Assembly (NCBI GenBank): GCA_030867875.1
Contig: JAOWCC010000553.1
Coordinates: 459,001 to 523,000 of the forward strand
Length of the DNA: 64,000 nt
DNA from: Actinernus sp. WN-2022
Lineage: Eukaryota; Cnidaria; Anthozoa; Actiniaria; Actinernidae
Direction of reading: 5' to 3'
Below the pieces are notes generated by a model, which ran no database searches, had not been told where the DNA came from, and worked only from the letters and a program-made list of their open reading frames with translations. Positions 1 to 10,277 of this stretch are shown piece by piece. Made by a program: the position numbers and the translations under genes. Every line of letters begins with the position of its first letter. The stretch's first letter is position 1.

Positions 1-178
1 CAGGAGGAGGCCTGTTTGACTTATTCTCAATAACGAGCCTGTCCACTACTAGATAGGCGATTTTCCCTTGCTCTCTTGCTTCATTTAGTTTAGGTAGGAG
101 TTCTTTTCTTTTCTTTACTGTTTCTTCAGCAAAGTCCTCATTGATATAGATCCCATCGGGTTTGTTCTTGAAATTCAT
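1..178 (-). pseudogene. LINE ORF1 C-terminal fragment
   Basis: The reverse strand reads about 59 codons beginning MNFKNKPDGIYINEDFAEET and running off the window edge at base 1. The charged Lys/Glu-rich stretch and the later VVDRLVI segment resemble the C-terminal part of ORF1 proteins of cnidarian L1/L2-like LINEs, which bind element RNA. Reading upstream in the same frame meets a stop within about 40 bases, while a neighbouring frame continues in similar composition, so a frameshift near position 190 is likely. Only a fragment is present and its other end lies outside the window. Family assignment is from remembered sequence style, not a search. Confidence 0.55.
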
Positions 179-819
179 AACTATTTTATTATTACTGTAT
201 CTCTCTTTTTCTTTCTACAATTATTAACTCGTGGATGCGCATATGCGCAGGAACGAGTTTTTGCGTGAGGTGGGCGAATGATGGCTAGCTAGCCGTTAGC
301 AAAAAATCAATCAATATCAAGTCGTATGCTGTTCGGAATACGAGCGAGGAAGCCTCGGGGACGAGTTTGAGGCACTGTGAGCTGTCGGGCGAGTGGCATT
401 CAGAGCTGCACAAGTGTTTTACACGGAGACTACACACTGTGTTGGCAGAAAAATCAACTTTATGAAATGATGGACTTGTTTACAAGGTTCTGTATTGCAC
501 AAAAGGTTTGGTTTCCCGGGAATATTTGGCCACTTGACTCGCAAACATGTCTCATGTCTCATGTCTCACGCCGAAGTCTAGCGTTGAACAGTTCTTGAAG
601 GGGATGAGTATCGAAGGCAGAATAAAATACTGGTGAGTGTAATAAATCACAAATATAAATGTATAGTTTAAAATTGTACCTCAATTCTAAAGTAGAATTA
701 GAATCTGTTTTCTCTTATTTACAAGTATTTGATCGAGTGTGTGTTCTTCGTGAAATTATATGGTTGCTTTCCGAGATCATTCCGATCCGAAGTACACACG
801 TGTCAGATCACCGTCAATG
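179..819. other. No recognisable gene
   Basis: Single-copy looking sequence. The short ORF at 377-598 has no recognisable motif and no coding-like composition. Nothing else can be supported here. Confidence 0.5.
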
Positions 820-970
820 AAATGAGACCTTTCCCACGTTAATTCTAAGATGTCGATCACTTTATATTTTACTGGGCCTTCTACCAACGAAATGAGACCT
901 TTCTCGCGGTAATTAGGTGTTACAATCTCAAGATGTCGATCAGTTTATATTTTACTGGGCGTTCTGCCAA
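820..970 (+). repeat. Two-copy tandem repeat of about 70-80 bp
   Basis: Copy 1 (820-888) and copy 2 (889-970) both start GAAATGAGACCTTTC and share AAGATGTCGATCA plus TTTATATTTTACTGGGC. The second copy carries a small internal insertion. Confidence 0.8.
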
Positions 971-1105
971 CTCAGGGAACGGCCCAGGAACGAACATATA
1001 GGTTTTTTAATTTTATTTTGAAATATAGAAGCTCTGAAATGCGATTTTCAGCTATTTCAGATAGGTTACATGTGTAAAACGTATGTAAAACTCCCCAAAT
1101 GGTTA

Positions 1106-2388
1106 AGGTTACCGGATACCTTCAAAACGAAAAAGATGGAAAAAAAAAATTTAACACAAAAATGTAGTTTTAGCAGTAGTTTATCATATACCAAAAACTC
1201 CGTTAAAAAAATTATATTAACGGAGAAATACCAAAAGGAAGTTTTTAACCGGAAGTAAAATGTTCTGTTTGATTGACAGCAGATCAATAAACACATGACA
1301 AGTGCTCACTCGCCCGTAACGACGGTGCGGGGAAAGGCTAGCGCATATTAAATTCATGTTTACGTTTATTGAGGAAAGTTTTTCCACACACGATTCCATA
1401 ATTCCATCGGTTGTTGGCCTTATCTTCCAAAAAGCAAGCAGGATACCCTTAGCTTGGAAAACAAAGAAAAAAGAAAAGCAAAACATGGCCAAACAATGCA
1501 TACGACTACGAGCCAAATAGCTAAATAGAAGTCCTCGCAAAACCCGACAAGGGTTCGTATTTTACACTTTTAGACAGAGTGCCGAGTGGTCCACATCTGA
1601 ACATAAATAGATACTGATAGGAGCCGGCCGAGAGAATATTTGTTTCCAAGAAACCCGGGCCAAGAAAGCTTAGATAGAAACGTAAAGTCACACAAGAGAA
1701 CTAGAACAACCGGCTATATTAACATGTTCTCGATGCGGCGCGTAGCTTTGATCGGAAATCGACATTGGCGGGAAATCTTGACAGATAGTTGAACTGTGAT
1801 GAGAAATGATTGGCCAAGAGCTCGCTAATTGTTGGAGAGGCGGGCACGACAGATGGCAATTTGTTTCGTTTTCTACGCTTTCGATTTTCAACCAAAATAG
1901 AGTTTTTAAAAAGCCCCACTCAAGAGGAATTTATTCAATTTGTGTGAAATTTTCACAAAAAGTCAACTGATATCGCAGCTGCAAAAGGGTTTCGGGGAAT
2001 TGGTAAATTCTAAAAAGAGAGCCTCGCATATCTACTCGGACTATGTTTTCGCCTTTTCACGAAGAGCATGATAACTTTTGAACTAAATCAAATTTTGAAA
2101 TCCCCCGACACCCTTTTGTAATACGACTCCTCTGAAATGCGACAAAGAAAACAGATTTTAAAACTTTAAAATATTTTCGGAGTCGGAGCTTCTGAAAGCC
2201 ATCTCACTAGTTCGGAGAAACGTGATCGCGGAAAATTCGAGATTTTCAAAGAACTCAAAACTTTTTATGTAGTCTTGTAGCCAATTTTATAAGCTATAAA
2301 ATGATACATGGATGATTCATGTACGATGTTTCCTAGAGGCGCTACGTAATTTGGACTGGAAACGCACCCTGAAGGTATCCGGTAACCT
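1106..2388. mobile_element. Possible 1.28-kb non-autonomous element with 19-bp inverted ends
   Basis: A 19-bp sequence (AGGTTACCGGATACCTTCA) at 1106-1124 recurs as its exact reverse complement at 2370-2388. The interior has no transposase-like ORF. The ends would be terminal inverted repeats of a DNA transposon derivative, but no convincing target-site duplication can be read. The interior shares a short CTCTGAAATGCGA phrase with sequence just outside the left end. Two unrelated single repeats in opposite orientation remain possible. Confidence 0.4.
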
Positions 2389-2493
2389 AAAGCAAGTATT
2401 TTCTAATCTTAAGTTTCTATTATTCTTCACTAGGTTATTTTTTGGGGGGCGGGATGGGGCAGATACCCCGCTTGTCTCCCTGCTAGCTACGGC

Positions 2494-2625
2494 CAGGGGC
2501 CCCGTTTCTCGAAAGCCCCGATAACTTGATAACTTACCGGGCCCGGTAAGCAATACGTTTTTAGCATTTTTAACGGTATTACCGGGTCCTGTAAGTTATC
2601 GGGGCTTTCGAGAAACGGGCCCCTG
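2494..2625. mobile_element. Palindromic MITE-like hairpin element
   Basis: Arms at 2494-2527 and 2593-2625 are inverted copies (about 33 bp, one base indel in the G/C run), reading CAGGGGCCC, GTTTCTCGAAAGCCCC, GATAACTT. The loop is about 65 bp and contains a further CTTACCGGGCCCGG palindrome. No coding capacity. This is the form of a foldback or MITE element. Confidence 0.75.
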
Positions 2626-3009
2626 CAACCAGTTTTTTAAATGGATCAGTCATCTCATTTGTTCTGAAGAGCGCGCAAGCTTTATTTAAGCTCTGAAGTT
2701 TGGATGATATCTAGGTACATGTAACTTTCATTACCTATCCTGAAAGTTGTCAGATCATCAACAGTACATATCATTGTTACACCAAATAGCATGAAAGTTA
2801 AATGGCAATACGAACTTCACTACTAACAACAAAGTTAAAGATTACATGGCTCCTGTTCATTCCAAGCATAATGGACCAGTGTTGTATATATACTTTTCAG
2901 ATGAAGGCTTTTCTTAGCAATCCACTAACTTCGTCACTATGTTTTTCTTGTGTAATTATCTTTATAAAAAAATACTGCAAAATAAAATGAACTTGAACTT
3001 GTGTTATGC
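2626..3009. other. Non-coding; LINE-like 3' tail at its end
   Basis: No gene is seen. Positions 2979-2999 read AATAAAATGAACTTGAACTTG, very like the 3' end of the LINE at 15.6 kb (AATAAATTGAACTTGA), so a short 3' stub of a related LINE probably ends here on the plus strand. Confidence 0.45.
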
Positions 3010-3150
3010 TGCTAAACTCGGCCTTTAAGGCATCCAATTCCTTGGTTATTGCCTCTAGTGTGCCCTTTAGCTTAACGTTCTCCTTTCGCAGTTTGCTTAC
3101 TTCGCTCTGACCGTGACAGTTCACCCAATGAGTCCTCGTGACTTTCATCC
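3010..3150 (-). pseudogene. Coiled-coil fragment, probably LINE ORF1
   Basis: The minus strand encodes a Lys/Glu/Leu-rich heptad-like stretch (SEVSKLRKENVKLKG, TKELDALKAEF). Such coiled coils are typical of LINE ORF1 N-termini and some transposon accessory proteins. It abuts the plus-strand LINE tail at about 3000 and is open only for a short distance. The assignment rests on composition and context. Confidence 0.35.
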
Positions 3151-3239
3151 ATGTAATGTGATGAAAACAACATGTGTTGAGGGATTTGGGTGATTTGTTT
3201 GTGGTTAACTTGTACACAGGTAGTATTGTTACAGTTGTT

Positions 3240-5122
3240 GGTTGTCGACTACCAGTGATAGCCAAACGGTAAAGTGTCAGCATCATGATCTCACATGTGA
3301 GCATGACTGGATTGCGTTGTATGATAATCAAGATCTTGATCAGGCTTACAATTATTTTTTATCTACGTATACCAACATTTATGAAAAATGTTTTCCATGT
3401 AAGCCTATGTCTCATAAGAAAGCCAAATTGTTTTCTAAGCCATGGATTTCAACGGGTTTCCTATGATCCAGTAAGACCAAAACTAAGCTTTATAAAACCT
3501 TTCCTACTAATACTAATGAAACAATATATAAAAAATACAAAAAAAGCTTACTTACATGTATCTGTTGAAGATAGCCAAAAAGAAATATTATGATTATAAA
3601 TTAGAATCTATCAAAGGTGACATGAGAGTTGTATGGAGATTGTTAAATGAAATTATCAATAAGAGGAAATCGCGATCGACCTTTCCATCCACATTTGTCC
3701 ACAATGGATCAGAATTTAATGATCCTGTTCTATTGCAAATACATTTTGCGAAGATTTTACTAATATTGGACCAAACTTAACAAAACAAATCCCAGAATCT
3801 TGCAATAGCCACAAACAATATCTTAAAGAACGCATTATACATTCCTGCTTTCTTGAGCCAGTAACTGAGAGCGAAATTGTGAACATTGTAAGTACTTTTA
3901 AATCTGGTAAGGCTGCAGGATTTGATCATGTTAGTATCACAGACGTTAAAAATAACAAATTTTATCTTTCTGCACCCTTAGCTCAAGTCATAAATCTTTC
4001 TATTTCTACTGGATCCGTGCCACAAAACCTTAAAACTGCTAAAGTCACACCAATGTTTAAAGCTGATAATCCCTCTTTCTTCACTAATTATAGACCTATT
4101 TCTATATTACCTGCTTTCTATAAAAAAAAATGAAAAAGCTGTGTTTAATCGTATCCTAGACTTTATAATTAAGAACAATGTGCTTTATGATAACCAATTT
4201 GGCTTTAGATCTCAGCAATCTACTTGTCTTGCCCTTTTACTCAAATTTCTTCTTCATTTGACAACAAAGAACTTTGTGCAGGGGTATTTCTGGACTTATC
4301 TAAAGCCTTTGATACCGTAAACCATACATTTCTACTTGTTTATTCCTATCTGCATTACGGTAATATATTATGGGGCAGCACTTATGCTAGTACTCTAAAT
4401 CGGGTAATGGTGTTGCCGAAAATAATTATTAGAATAATTACAAAATCAAGTTTTGATGCCCATACTGCACCACTTTTCTCAGCCGGCAATCTCTTAACTT
4501 TATCGAATCTATATAAATTACAAGTAGATGTATTTATGTTTTCTTATGAAAGAAAGTTACTACCTCCTGTTTTCCCCGAAATGTTCAACACTAACTCTAT
4601 CTTTCATTCCTACAACACTAGGAGAGCTCATGAGTACAGGCCTAAATTTTGTAGAACCAACACCAGGCAATTCTCCATAATTTATCAGGGTCCCAAGTTT
4701 TGGAACTCTCTTCCTAATGAACTGAAACGCTGTACTTCCCTTATAAACTTTAAATATAAACTGAAAATATATTTGATTATTTCATAATCCTCTTGTTTGA
4801 ATCTCCTCCACTTATAATTGCATACTTCTTCCTTCTTATTCCTTTCTCCATAATAGTTCTTATTGTACTCATTGTACTATAAACACAAAAAGTAAATTTA
4901 AAGAGAAAAAGAGACAGTCTAAATATAATAAGCTTTCAGCTTCTATTAAGACTGTTTTTATCCACCGCTAGTTTTTCTTTGTTAAATATGGCATCTATTT
5001 AATTATATTTCAAATTATGTGAAGTTGTGTACTGTTATGTAGTGTAGTGTAGCGTACCGCCTTTTTATACATGTTTGTAATTGGTGGTTTTTCGTAATAA
5101 ATGATGATCATGATGATGATGC
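3240..5122 (+). mobile_element. Decayed L2/CR1-like non-LTR retrotransposon (ORF2 part and 3' UTR)
   Basis: Plus-strand fragments in order match ORF2 of a Jockey-supergroup (L2/CR1-like) LINE. A linker between endonuclease and RT lies at 3242-3780 (KPWISTGF, KKYYDYK). RT fingers with the NYRPISILP motif lie at 3879-4133. RT motif A ([11 protein letters not shown]) and then the C-terminal thumb (FWNSLPNELKRCTSLINFK) lie at 4224-4787. The catalytic YADD region is missing: the ORF passes directly from motif A to post-palm sequence, so there is an internal deletion. Several frameshifts and stops separate the pieces. A 3' UTR runs to a short (GATGAT)n tail near 5122, the microsatellite-type tail expected of L2/CR1 elements. 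The 5' end, with endonuclease, is absent. Confidence 0.85.
4224..4787 (+). pseudogene. Reverse transcriptase C-terminal half with palm deletion
   Basis: A 187-codon open stretch within the LINE. Residues about 25-37 carry RT motif A with its catalytic aspartate ([13 protein letters not shown]). From about residue 45 the sequence is already the thumb and C-terminal region (RIITKSSFDAHTAPLF, then YNTRRAHEYRPKF, then the tail). Motifs B and C (the YADD box) are lost, so no active enzyme is possible. The frame survives the deletion, which is why the ORF looks intact. Confidence 0.8.
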
Positions 5123-5227
5123 TCCTTAGCTACTTTAACATTTTGTTTGTTTGTTGATTAAATTTCAAAATATCAGTGTCCATAAATTATGCAATTTCCT
5201 CCACTTTTTACTTGTGTGTACGCCATC

Positions 5228-5395
5228 CATTTCTTTTCTGGTAGGAGGTCTTTTAGACTTGCTCCAAGTCGAACTCACTGAGTCACTGGCTAACCCACTG
5301 AGTCACTGGGTGGGTAGGCGAGCGCGAAGCGCCAGATTCGAGCGCGAAGCGTGAGGCGAGAGGCGAGTTCGACTTGTTTCACTTGCAGGAAATTG
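5228..5395. repeat. Short direct repeats, CGAAGCG-rich
   Basis: Internally repetitive stretch with two copies of GAGCGCGAAGCG, paired CACTGAGTCACTGG units, and opposed copies of AAGTCGAACT and AGTTCGACTT at 5264-5273 and 5366-5375. The opposed copies would let it fold back. It lies just before the zinc-finger ORF. Confidence 0.5.
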
Positions 5396-5488
5396 AATCG
5401 GGGGATTATGTTTTGGCGCGAAAACACGTTTCAGGGGCGGAGCTTAAATTTTCGCGCCTTTGACATTTCGCGCGAAGTTTTGAGGAAC

Positions 5489-6079
5489 ATGGACGGCAAT
5501 GAGAAAACTCCAACGAAGAGCTTTCAGCGAGTAGATATTTCACCCAATTCTAAGGATAGAATATGCTTACAATGTGGGAGAAATATCAAACAAGTTGACG
5601 TCCGAAGAAGACTTTATTCGGGAACACAGAAGAACAAAGCATGTTTAAATTTGGAGCTGCTACTTGGTACTGAACTGGAGAAAAGCGTTATCGAGACAAA
5701 CATTGTTTGTCGAAAATGTGCTGATGGCAATGAAACGTTGGCTAAGAAAGTTTTTACAGTCAGACGAAACTTTGAGACTGCAAAGATGAAAATAAGTGAC
5801 AAAGGAACCAGTGTTTGTGTGAATAAATGACTGTCAAAGGAGCCTCAAGAAGATAACGGCGACCCTAACAAACTATCTAAACCGAAAAGAAGAGCTCTGC
5901 CGTTTTCAGTATCGGAATGTGAAACTGCTGAAAATCTTTGTTGTCCGATTGAGACAGAGAACGAAAACGTGCAATCTTGTATGGTTCTTAAGACGAGAAG
6001 TACTTCCACGCAAACTATAAATTCTTCAGATTCGGATCCTGTAGAGGCGTCATCTGTAGAGGCGAGTTATTTTCTTTGA
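5489..6079 (+). pseudogene. Zinc-finger (ZAD-like) N-terminal exon with in-frame stop
   Basis: Starting at ATG 5489 the frame reads 197 codons to TGA 6077-6079, interrupted by one in-frame TGA at 5828-5830. The first part has paired cysteines (CLQCGR near residue 31, CRKCAD near residue 80) around DVRRRLYS and KACLNLELLLG, a ZAD-like zinc-binding module. The sequence after the internal stop stays coding-like (Ser/Thr-rich, acidic) and ends at a GAG/GCGAGT junction resembling a weakened or GC-type splice donor. In cnidarian genomes, proteins of this style sit upstream of YqaJ-nuclease and PHD regions, and such regions follow at 7.7-8.9 kb on the same strand. I infer one decayed multi-exon gene; the link across the gap is not proven. 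Confidence 0.5.
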
Positions 6080-7681
6080 AACCTAGTGGTTTTGCCCTTG
6101 TATTATAAAACGATCGTGACTAAATCGATAAAATTCTAGTATACAGATTATAGGTAAAACAAAAATCATACGAGGTATTGTAATAATATTTCGTTTTTGT
6201 TTCGCTGCATTTTCATTCCTGGTAGAAATAATAACAGTTAATTTCCTGAGGATAAACAAGGATATCATTGACAACATAAGATCATTTTGTGATCTCCGGC
6301 CCATACAAAAGAAAACAATATAGTCCGCTAAGCTTTGATTTTTTGCAACGATTTTGTGACAGCTTATCTTTCAGATTGTGTGACAGATTGTGGTTTGTCG
6401 GCGCCTATGTGTTAAAATATACGACTTCCTCTGCAAAAATAACAGCTGGGCTCTAGCAGGGCAGAAAGAAGAAAAAATTAAAAATTAAAATTGATTGTAA
6501 AGATTCTTTACCTAGTAGGAGTTTGTCTTTGCTAAAATCTACGCAGTCACTGTGTGAAACCTACTTTTCATTCCTGGTAGATATTATGACAAGAACCGAT
6601 TGATATTTTAAAGCACGAATATCAGTGTTTTCCTGGCAATCTTAAAAACTGGCCCGCTGACCTTTCAGACAAACTCAGTCCATTGTGTTTGTGACAGCTT
6701 ATCTTTCAGATTGTGTGACAGATTGTGGTTTGTCGGCGCCTATGTGTTAAAATATACGACTTCGTTGTTTGTATCAGAAAGCGTTAATTTTTTGCAACGA
6801 AACGCCGTCAAAGCAGCAGGGACATACGTGGAAATATATTTATCCTATATTATAGCAGTATAAAAGATGAAATGAAGCTTAAAGTGGCAAGAGGAAAGAT
6901 ATTCAAGGCCTAGCGTGTTTGAACAATATTATCGCTTGTTGACCTTTGCGTTGAAGAGGCCATTTGATAGGTCAGTCGTCAACCGTTGGCTTTGAAAGGT
7001 AAGCTTATAATAAGGTCCCATATAAGGTTTCTGGCCCATTTTGAGGTAAAATGTGAAGTTTTCTTTCGAGTTTTGGCTTTTATATCCAGGAACGGGAAGT
7101 GATCGTTGCGAGTCGTCGTCTCGTCGACGTTGTAATTTTGCCAAAATAAACCCCGTTCTTTCTTTAGAGCAATAAAAAGTACCAAACTAATTTTTATATT
7201 CTGGGTAAGAACAACCCTTCGAGATATTACAGCCGAAGTATTGTGAGAATCTGAGTTATACCGGACATAGAACCGATGTCTTGAAATAGTGCTCTGAACT
7301 AAGATTTTCAAGCATTGAAATATGAGCCATGTATGCTCCATCACCAGGAATTTTAAATTACATCTATAATCCTATTTTTAGGCTCAAATGACTCGTAAAT
7401 ATCTCCTAAGTCGATATTCGAACTCATTTAAGTCTAGTTTTCCGTTGCGCTTTCATGGGCCGAGGTTTTTGTGCTCGTTAAAATCGCTTACAATTTATTC
7501 ATTTCGAGGCAATAGACGGCCGTAACGGTTTTACGGAATTTTCACGAAATAAAAAAAAAAATGGAGAAAAAAAATACACCAGCTCAATTGGCTCACCATA
7601 GGCTATCTCTGGACAAAATATGAGCAACCTCGATTTTCGATTGATGTGCCACATTCTTTTCATTTCACCCGGCGATAGAAA
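6080..7681. other. Intron-like or intergenic stretch with a diverged duplication
   Basis: No gene is recognised. Segments at 6353-6432 and 6688-6767 are near-identical direct copies (GTGACAGCTTATCTTTCAG through ATATACGACTTC). CATTCCTGGTAGA also recurs at about 6213 and 6570. A block of roughly 340-360 bp has therefore been duplicated in tandem and has diverged unevenly. Confidence 0.6.
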
Positions 7682-8366
7682 AAAATCACTCTTAAGGAGT
7701 GCCACAAAGTTGATGTGAAGTTGTCTGATGAACAAAGCAAGTCAATTGAAAGGGACACTATTGATCAGGCTAAAGGAAGTGCATTTTGCAGACACAGAGC
7801 TGGGAGGATAGGGGCTTCAAAGTGCCGTGCAGCGAGCCATACAGATCCATCGCAGCCATCCCAGTCTCTAATCAAAGCCATACTTTATCCAAATATTTCT
7901 CGCTTCAGAACAGTAGCCACTAAACATGGTTGCAAACATGAGGCTTCAGCTATTGCAGCCTATGAGAAAACTATGAGACAACTTTGTTGTCACCAAATGT
8001 GGGACAATAATTAATAAAAATGTCCATTTTTGCATGCAACTCCGGATTTCCTTTGTGAGTGCGACTGTTGTGGGCAAAGTAGCGGAGAAGTGAAGTGCCC
8101 CTACTGCATAGACGGGTTTGACTTTGACAGATATGTGCAAATGAAATGCTCTTGTTTGGAGAAAAATGGATCTGAATTTACTTTGAAAAGAGATCATGAT
8201 TATTATTATTATTATGAGGCCCAACAACAAATTCACACCACTGGAAGTGATTACTTAGATTTTGTTGTGTTTGCTACAGAGGGGGAATCATGTCGATTTG
8301 TTAAAGAAGGACTAGCTCCAAACACTGGGAAACACAAATCCCCAAGATAGAAATATTCTGGAGAAT
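7682..8366 (+). pseudogene. YqaJ-type recombinase/exonuclease domain, frameshifted
   Basis: Two overlapping reading frames together cover a YqaJ-like (lambda-exonuclease fold) nuclease domain. The first (from about 7682; a GTG at 7715 is not a real start) carries HRAGRIGASKCRAASHTD, SQSLIKAILYP and HGCKHEASAIAAYE. The second (8030-8350) carries HATPDFLCECDCCG, GEVKCPYCIDGFDFDRYV and YYEAQQQIHTTGSDYLDFVV. The Asp, GEVKCP and QQQ elements are the metal-binding and core motifs of the fold. A frameshift separates them around 7970-8030 and another lies near 8320. YqaJ proteins are expanded in cnidarians, often near mobile elements; the cellular role is unknown to me. This copy cannot make a continuous protein. 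Confidence 0.75.
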
Positions 8367-8951
8367 TTGTATATTACCAGAAATATTTGGTCGCTGGTAA
8401 CCCCAGATGAAAGTTTGAAATCAGGTGATTGTTACTGCAGACAAAGCACAAGTGAAGAAACAATAACATGTGCTAATGCTGAATGCAAAGTATCTTGCTT
8501 GTGTATTGATAAAGTAAAAGTACCAAAAACATGGTATTGCCTGCACTGTAGAAGGTTACCCCAATTTACAAGGTCAAAAACCAAGAAATTGCCAGATATG
8601 AAAGATGAGTTCTTAACTGAGGCAACAAAACTGGAAAAGATCTGTATATGACAGAAGAAAGCAGAAGCAAATGAAAAGTTGTTGAAATGTCACAATCAAC
8701 TGTGCTCAAGTGGGAAGTTCTTTCATCTGTCATGTATGTCATACAAACGCTATCCAAGCAATGCTAAAACAACCTGGGTTTGTAATAACTGCAAGATTGC
8801 AACACCCAAAAGCAGACCATCAACACCAACCAACAGTTTTCTTCATTCAGCTATTAATGTAGTTGACGCTCATTTGTTTTCCACCTTGAAATTCAAGGTA
8901 GCTCTAAAGAAAATATTTATTTTGGGTGTTTTAAGCAGTGAAAATGGCTAA
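8367..8951 (+). pseudogene. Tandem PHD-finger-like C-terminal region
   Basis: Following the YqaJ domain, one frame (8367-8651) has a Cys-rich finger (CYCRQSTSEETITCANAEC then WYCLHCRR). After an in-frame stop and frame change, 8679-8951 has a second (KCHNQLC, FHLSCM, WVCNNCK). The spacing C-x2-C, H-x2-C, W-x-C-x2-C is that of PHD fingers, which usually read histone tails. The first finger lacks the central His-Cys pair, suggesting a small deletion. Same strand and order as the nuclease part, so I treat it as the tail of the same broken gene. Confidence 0.6.
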
Positions 8952-9099
8952 AAAAGGGAACGCACCAGAAAGGTCTAGTCTGATCCTATTTAGTCTGTTC
9001 CTATATATATCAGAGACAGGTTATCTACGTTTTATCCGCCTTATCTCTTATATCCGCTTTTGAAGTAATCGAATCAAATGATTCGAATATGATTACATC
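8952..9099. other. AT-rich spacer before the inverted-repeat block
   Basis: Nothing gene-like. It ends in a GATTACATCA phrase that also occurs inside the neighbouring palindromic element. Confidence 0.4.
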
Positions 9100-9226
9100 A
9101 AAGTTCTCAGATACGGTGTATACGCCATATCCGTTCAATGCAAATGAAATTTGAATTAAAATTCGATAATTTGAAATTGATTACATCAAACACGGATATA
9201 GCGTGTCCACCGTATCTGAGAACTTT
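9100..9226. mobile_element. Palindromic MITE, copy 1 (left of Penelope-like element)
   Basis: The ends AAAGTTCTCAGATACGG and CCGTATCTGAGAACTTT are inverted, and the homology continues inward for about 36 bp. No coding content. A second copy in the opposite orientation lies at 10985-11133, on the far side of the Penelope-like element. Confidence 0.75.
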
Positions 9227-9331
9227 AAAGAGTGATAAGAAATATTAGAAACAAGTTATATATATTTATTTGATATGTATTACTTATATATATAAAATGT
9301 TAAAAACTTTAAAAATGAAAAAAAAAACTGT

Positions 9332-9376
9332 AGGTTACTCGAGTTTCACGCTCGAAGCGATCATCAGACTAAAAAT
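9332..9376 (-). ncRNA. Hammerhead-ribozyme-like motif downstream of Penelope-like ORF
   Basis: Read on the minus strand, the core is CTGATGA, then a stem CGCT/AGCG with loop TCG, then GAAAC, a tiny TCGA loop closed by C-G, and GTA. This matches the hammerhead order CUGANGA, stem II, GAAA, short stem III, UH. Only two or three base pairs of stem I can be drawn. Penelope-like elements are known to carry type I hammerheads with very short stem III in their terminal repeats, and this lies just 3' of the GIY-YIG ORF on the same strand. Activity is not established. Confidence 0.45.
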
Positions 9377-9385
9377 GTGCGTAGA

Positions 9386-9868
9386 TTACGGAGGCTTATA
9401 ACTGGCAGCATAGAATTTGTTTTCATGTCGGCATTTAGCTAAGAGTTCGGATCTTTTGTTCAAAAGGTTTTCTTTTTTCCCCGCTAAACACAGGTTGCAT
9501 TGTTTGGAACCACTCTTGTAGGCGTTGGCCCGTTTCATAATTGACCATTTAATCGTAAAATTGGTGTTGGCTTCCTTCAATTCCCAAACGTGCTTTGAGA
9601 GGGTGGTGCTTGAAGAATACTTGTTGTTGTTGAAAGAAAGCTTGTGATTTCTAAACCTTGTTCTAAAATCGTGTTCAGTCATTCCGATATAGATTTTAGG
9701 CTTATTATCTGCAGCGGTGATTGTGGCGAAGTTTGTTGTTAGGCAGGCGCCGTCAAGTGGGCAGTCGGGTTTCGATCGGCAATTACATGCTTTGTCCTCA
9801 TTTTGCGCTTCATCGGATCTTAGGATGTTTGAGTTGTGACAGTTAATTGCACTCTTCATATTTTCCAT
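9386..9868 (-). pseudogene. Penelope-like element GIY-YIG endonuclease region
   Basis: A 160-codon frame on the minus strand. A Cys-rich lead (CNCRSKPDCPLDGACL) is followed by the GIY-YIG core (KIYIGMTEHDFRTRFRNHKL), in which the Arg of the active site is present and the first Gly-Ile-Tyr is degenerate, then LSKHVWELKEANTNFTIKWS. A second Cys cluster and LLNKRSELLAKCRHENKF end the protein. This is the endonuclease that follows the RT in Penelope-like retroelements and cuts target DNA. Upstream RT sequence continues on the same strand (9880-10273 and 10831-10984). The ATG at 9868 is not a real start; the domain belonged to a longer protein and is separated from the RT by frame breaks and the G-run. 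Confidence 0.8.
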
Positions 9869-9879
9869 GCAACTGTAGC

Positions 9880-9992
9880 TGACTTTAACATTCTCCTATT
9901 GAAAATCGTATGTAATGGATGTGATTTCGGAAAATGTTAGTCGATTAATCAAAGAAAGATTTTCCAACATTGGTTTGAACCGTCATGCTGTA

Positions 9993-10026
<34 letters not shown>

Positions 10027-10273
10027 GAACCATAGGATATTGAATGTGTTCGATAAAACCACTTGATTCCAGGGTCTCGTTGTAGAGGCATAAGAGGCTG
10101 GAGATTCTGTTGCTAATGGCTGATGGTATTTGTTTTATAATAGCCGGAGGGTAGTTCGATTATGTAGAGGGGTGGATTATCTGGTTTTCTGTAGGGGTAG
10201 TATTTGCCATAAGAGAGGTTAAGGGTGATATCCAGATAATTGACAACTTTCAAATTTCACTGGATGGTGATCT
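9880..10273 (-). pseudogene. Penelope-like RT C-terminal part, with G-run
   Basis: Minus-strand translation of 10140-10260 reads NLKVVNYLDITLNLSYGKYY then PYRKPDNPPLYI, the conserved post-catalytic segment of this Penelope-like RT group, preceded by a stop where a cysteine is expected. Further on the frame is broken by stops and by a 32-G homopolymer at 9993-10024. It joins the GIY-YIG region at 9868. Confidence 0.75.
9993..10024 (+). repeat. 32-base G homopolymer
   Basis: An uninterrupted run of 32 G lies inside Penelope-like coding remnant. It is either a real expansion or an assembly or sequencing artefact. Confidence 0.9.
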
Positions 10274-10277
10274 TTAA

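Noticed and set aside
2317..2553. 78-codon ORF on the minus strand
   Set aside because: It spans the end of the putative inverted-repeat element and a MITE arm; no protein-like motif.
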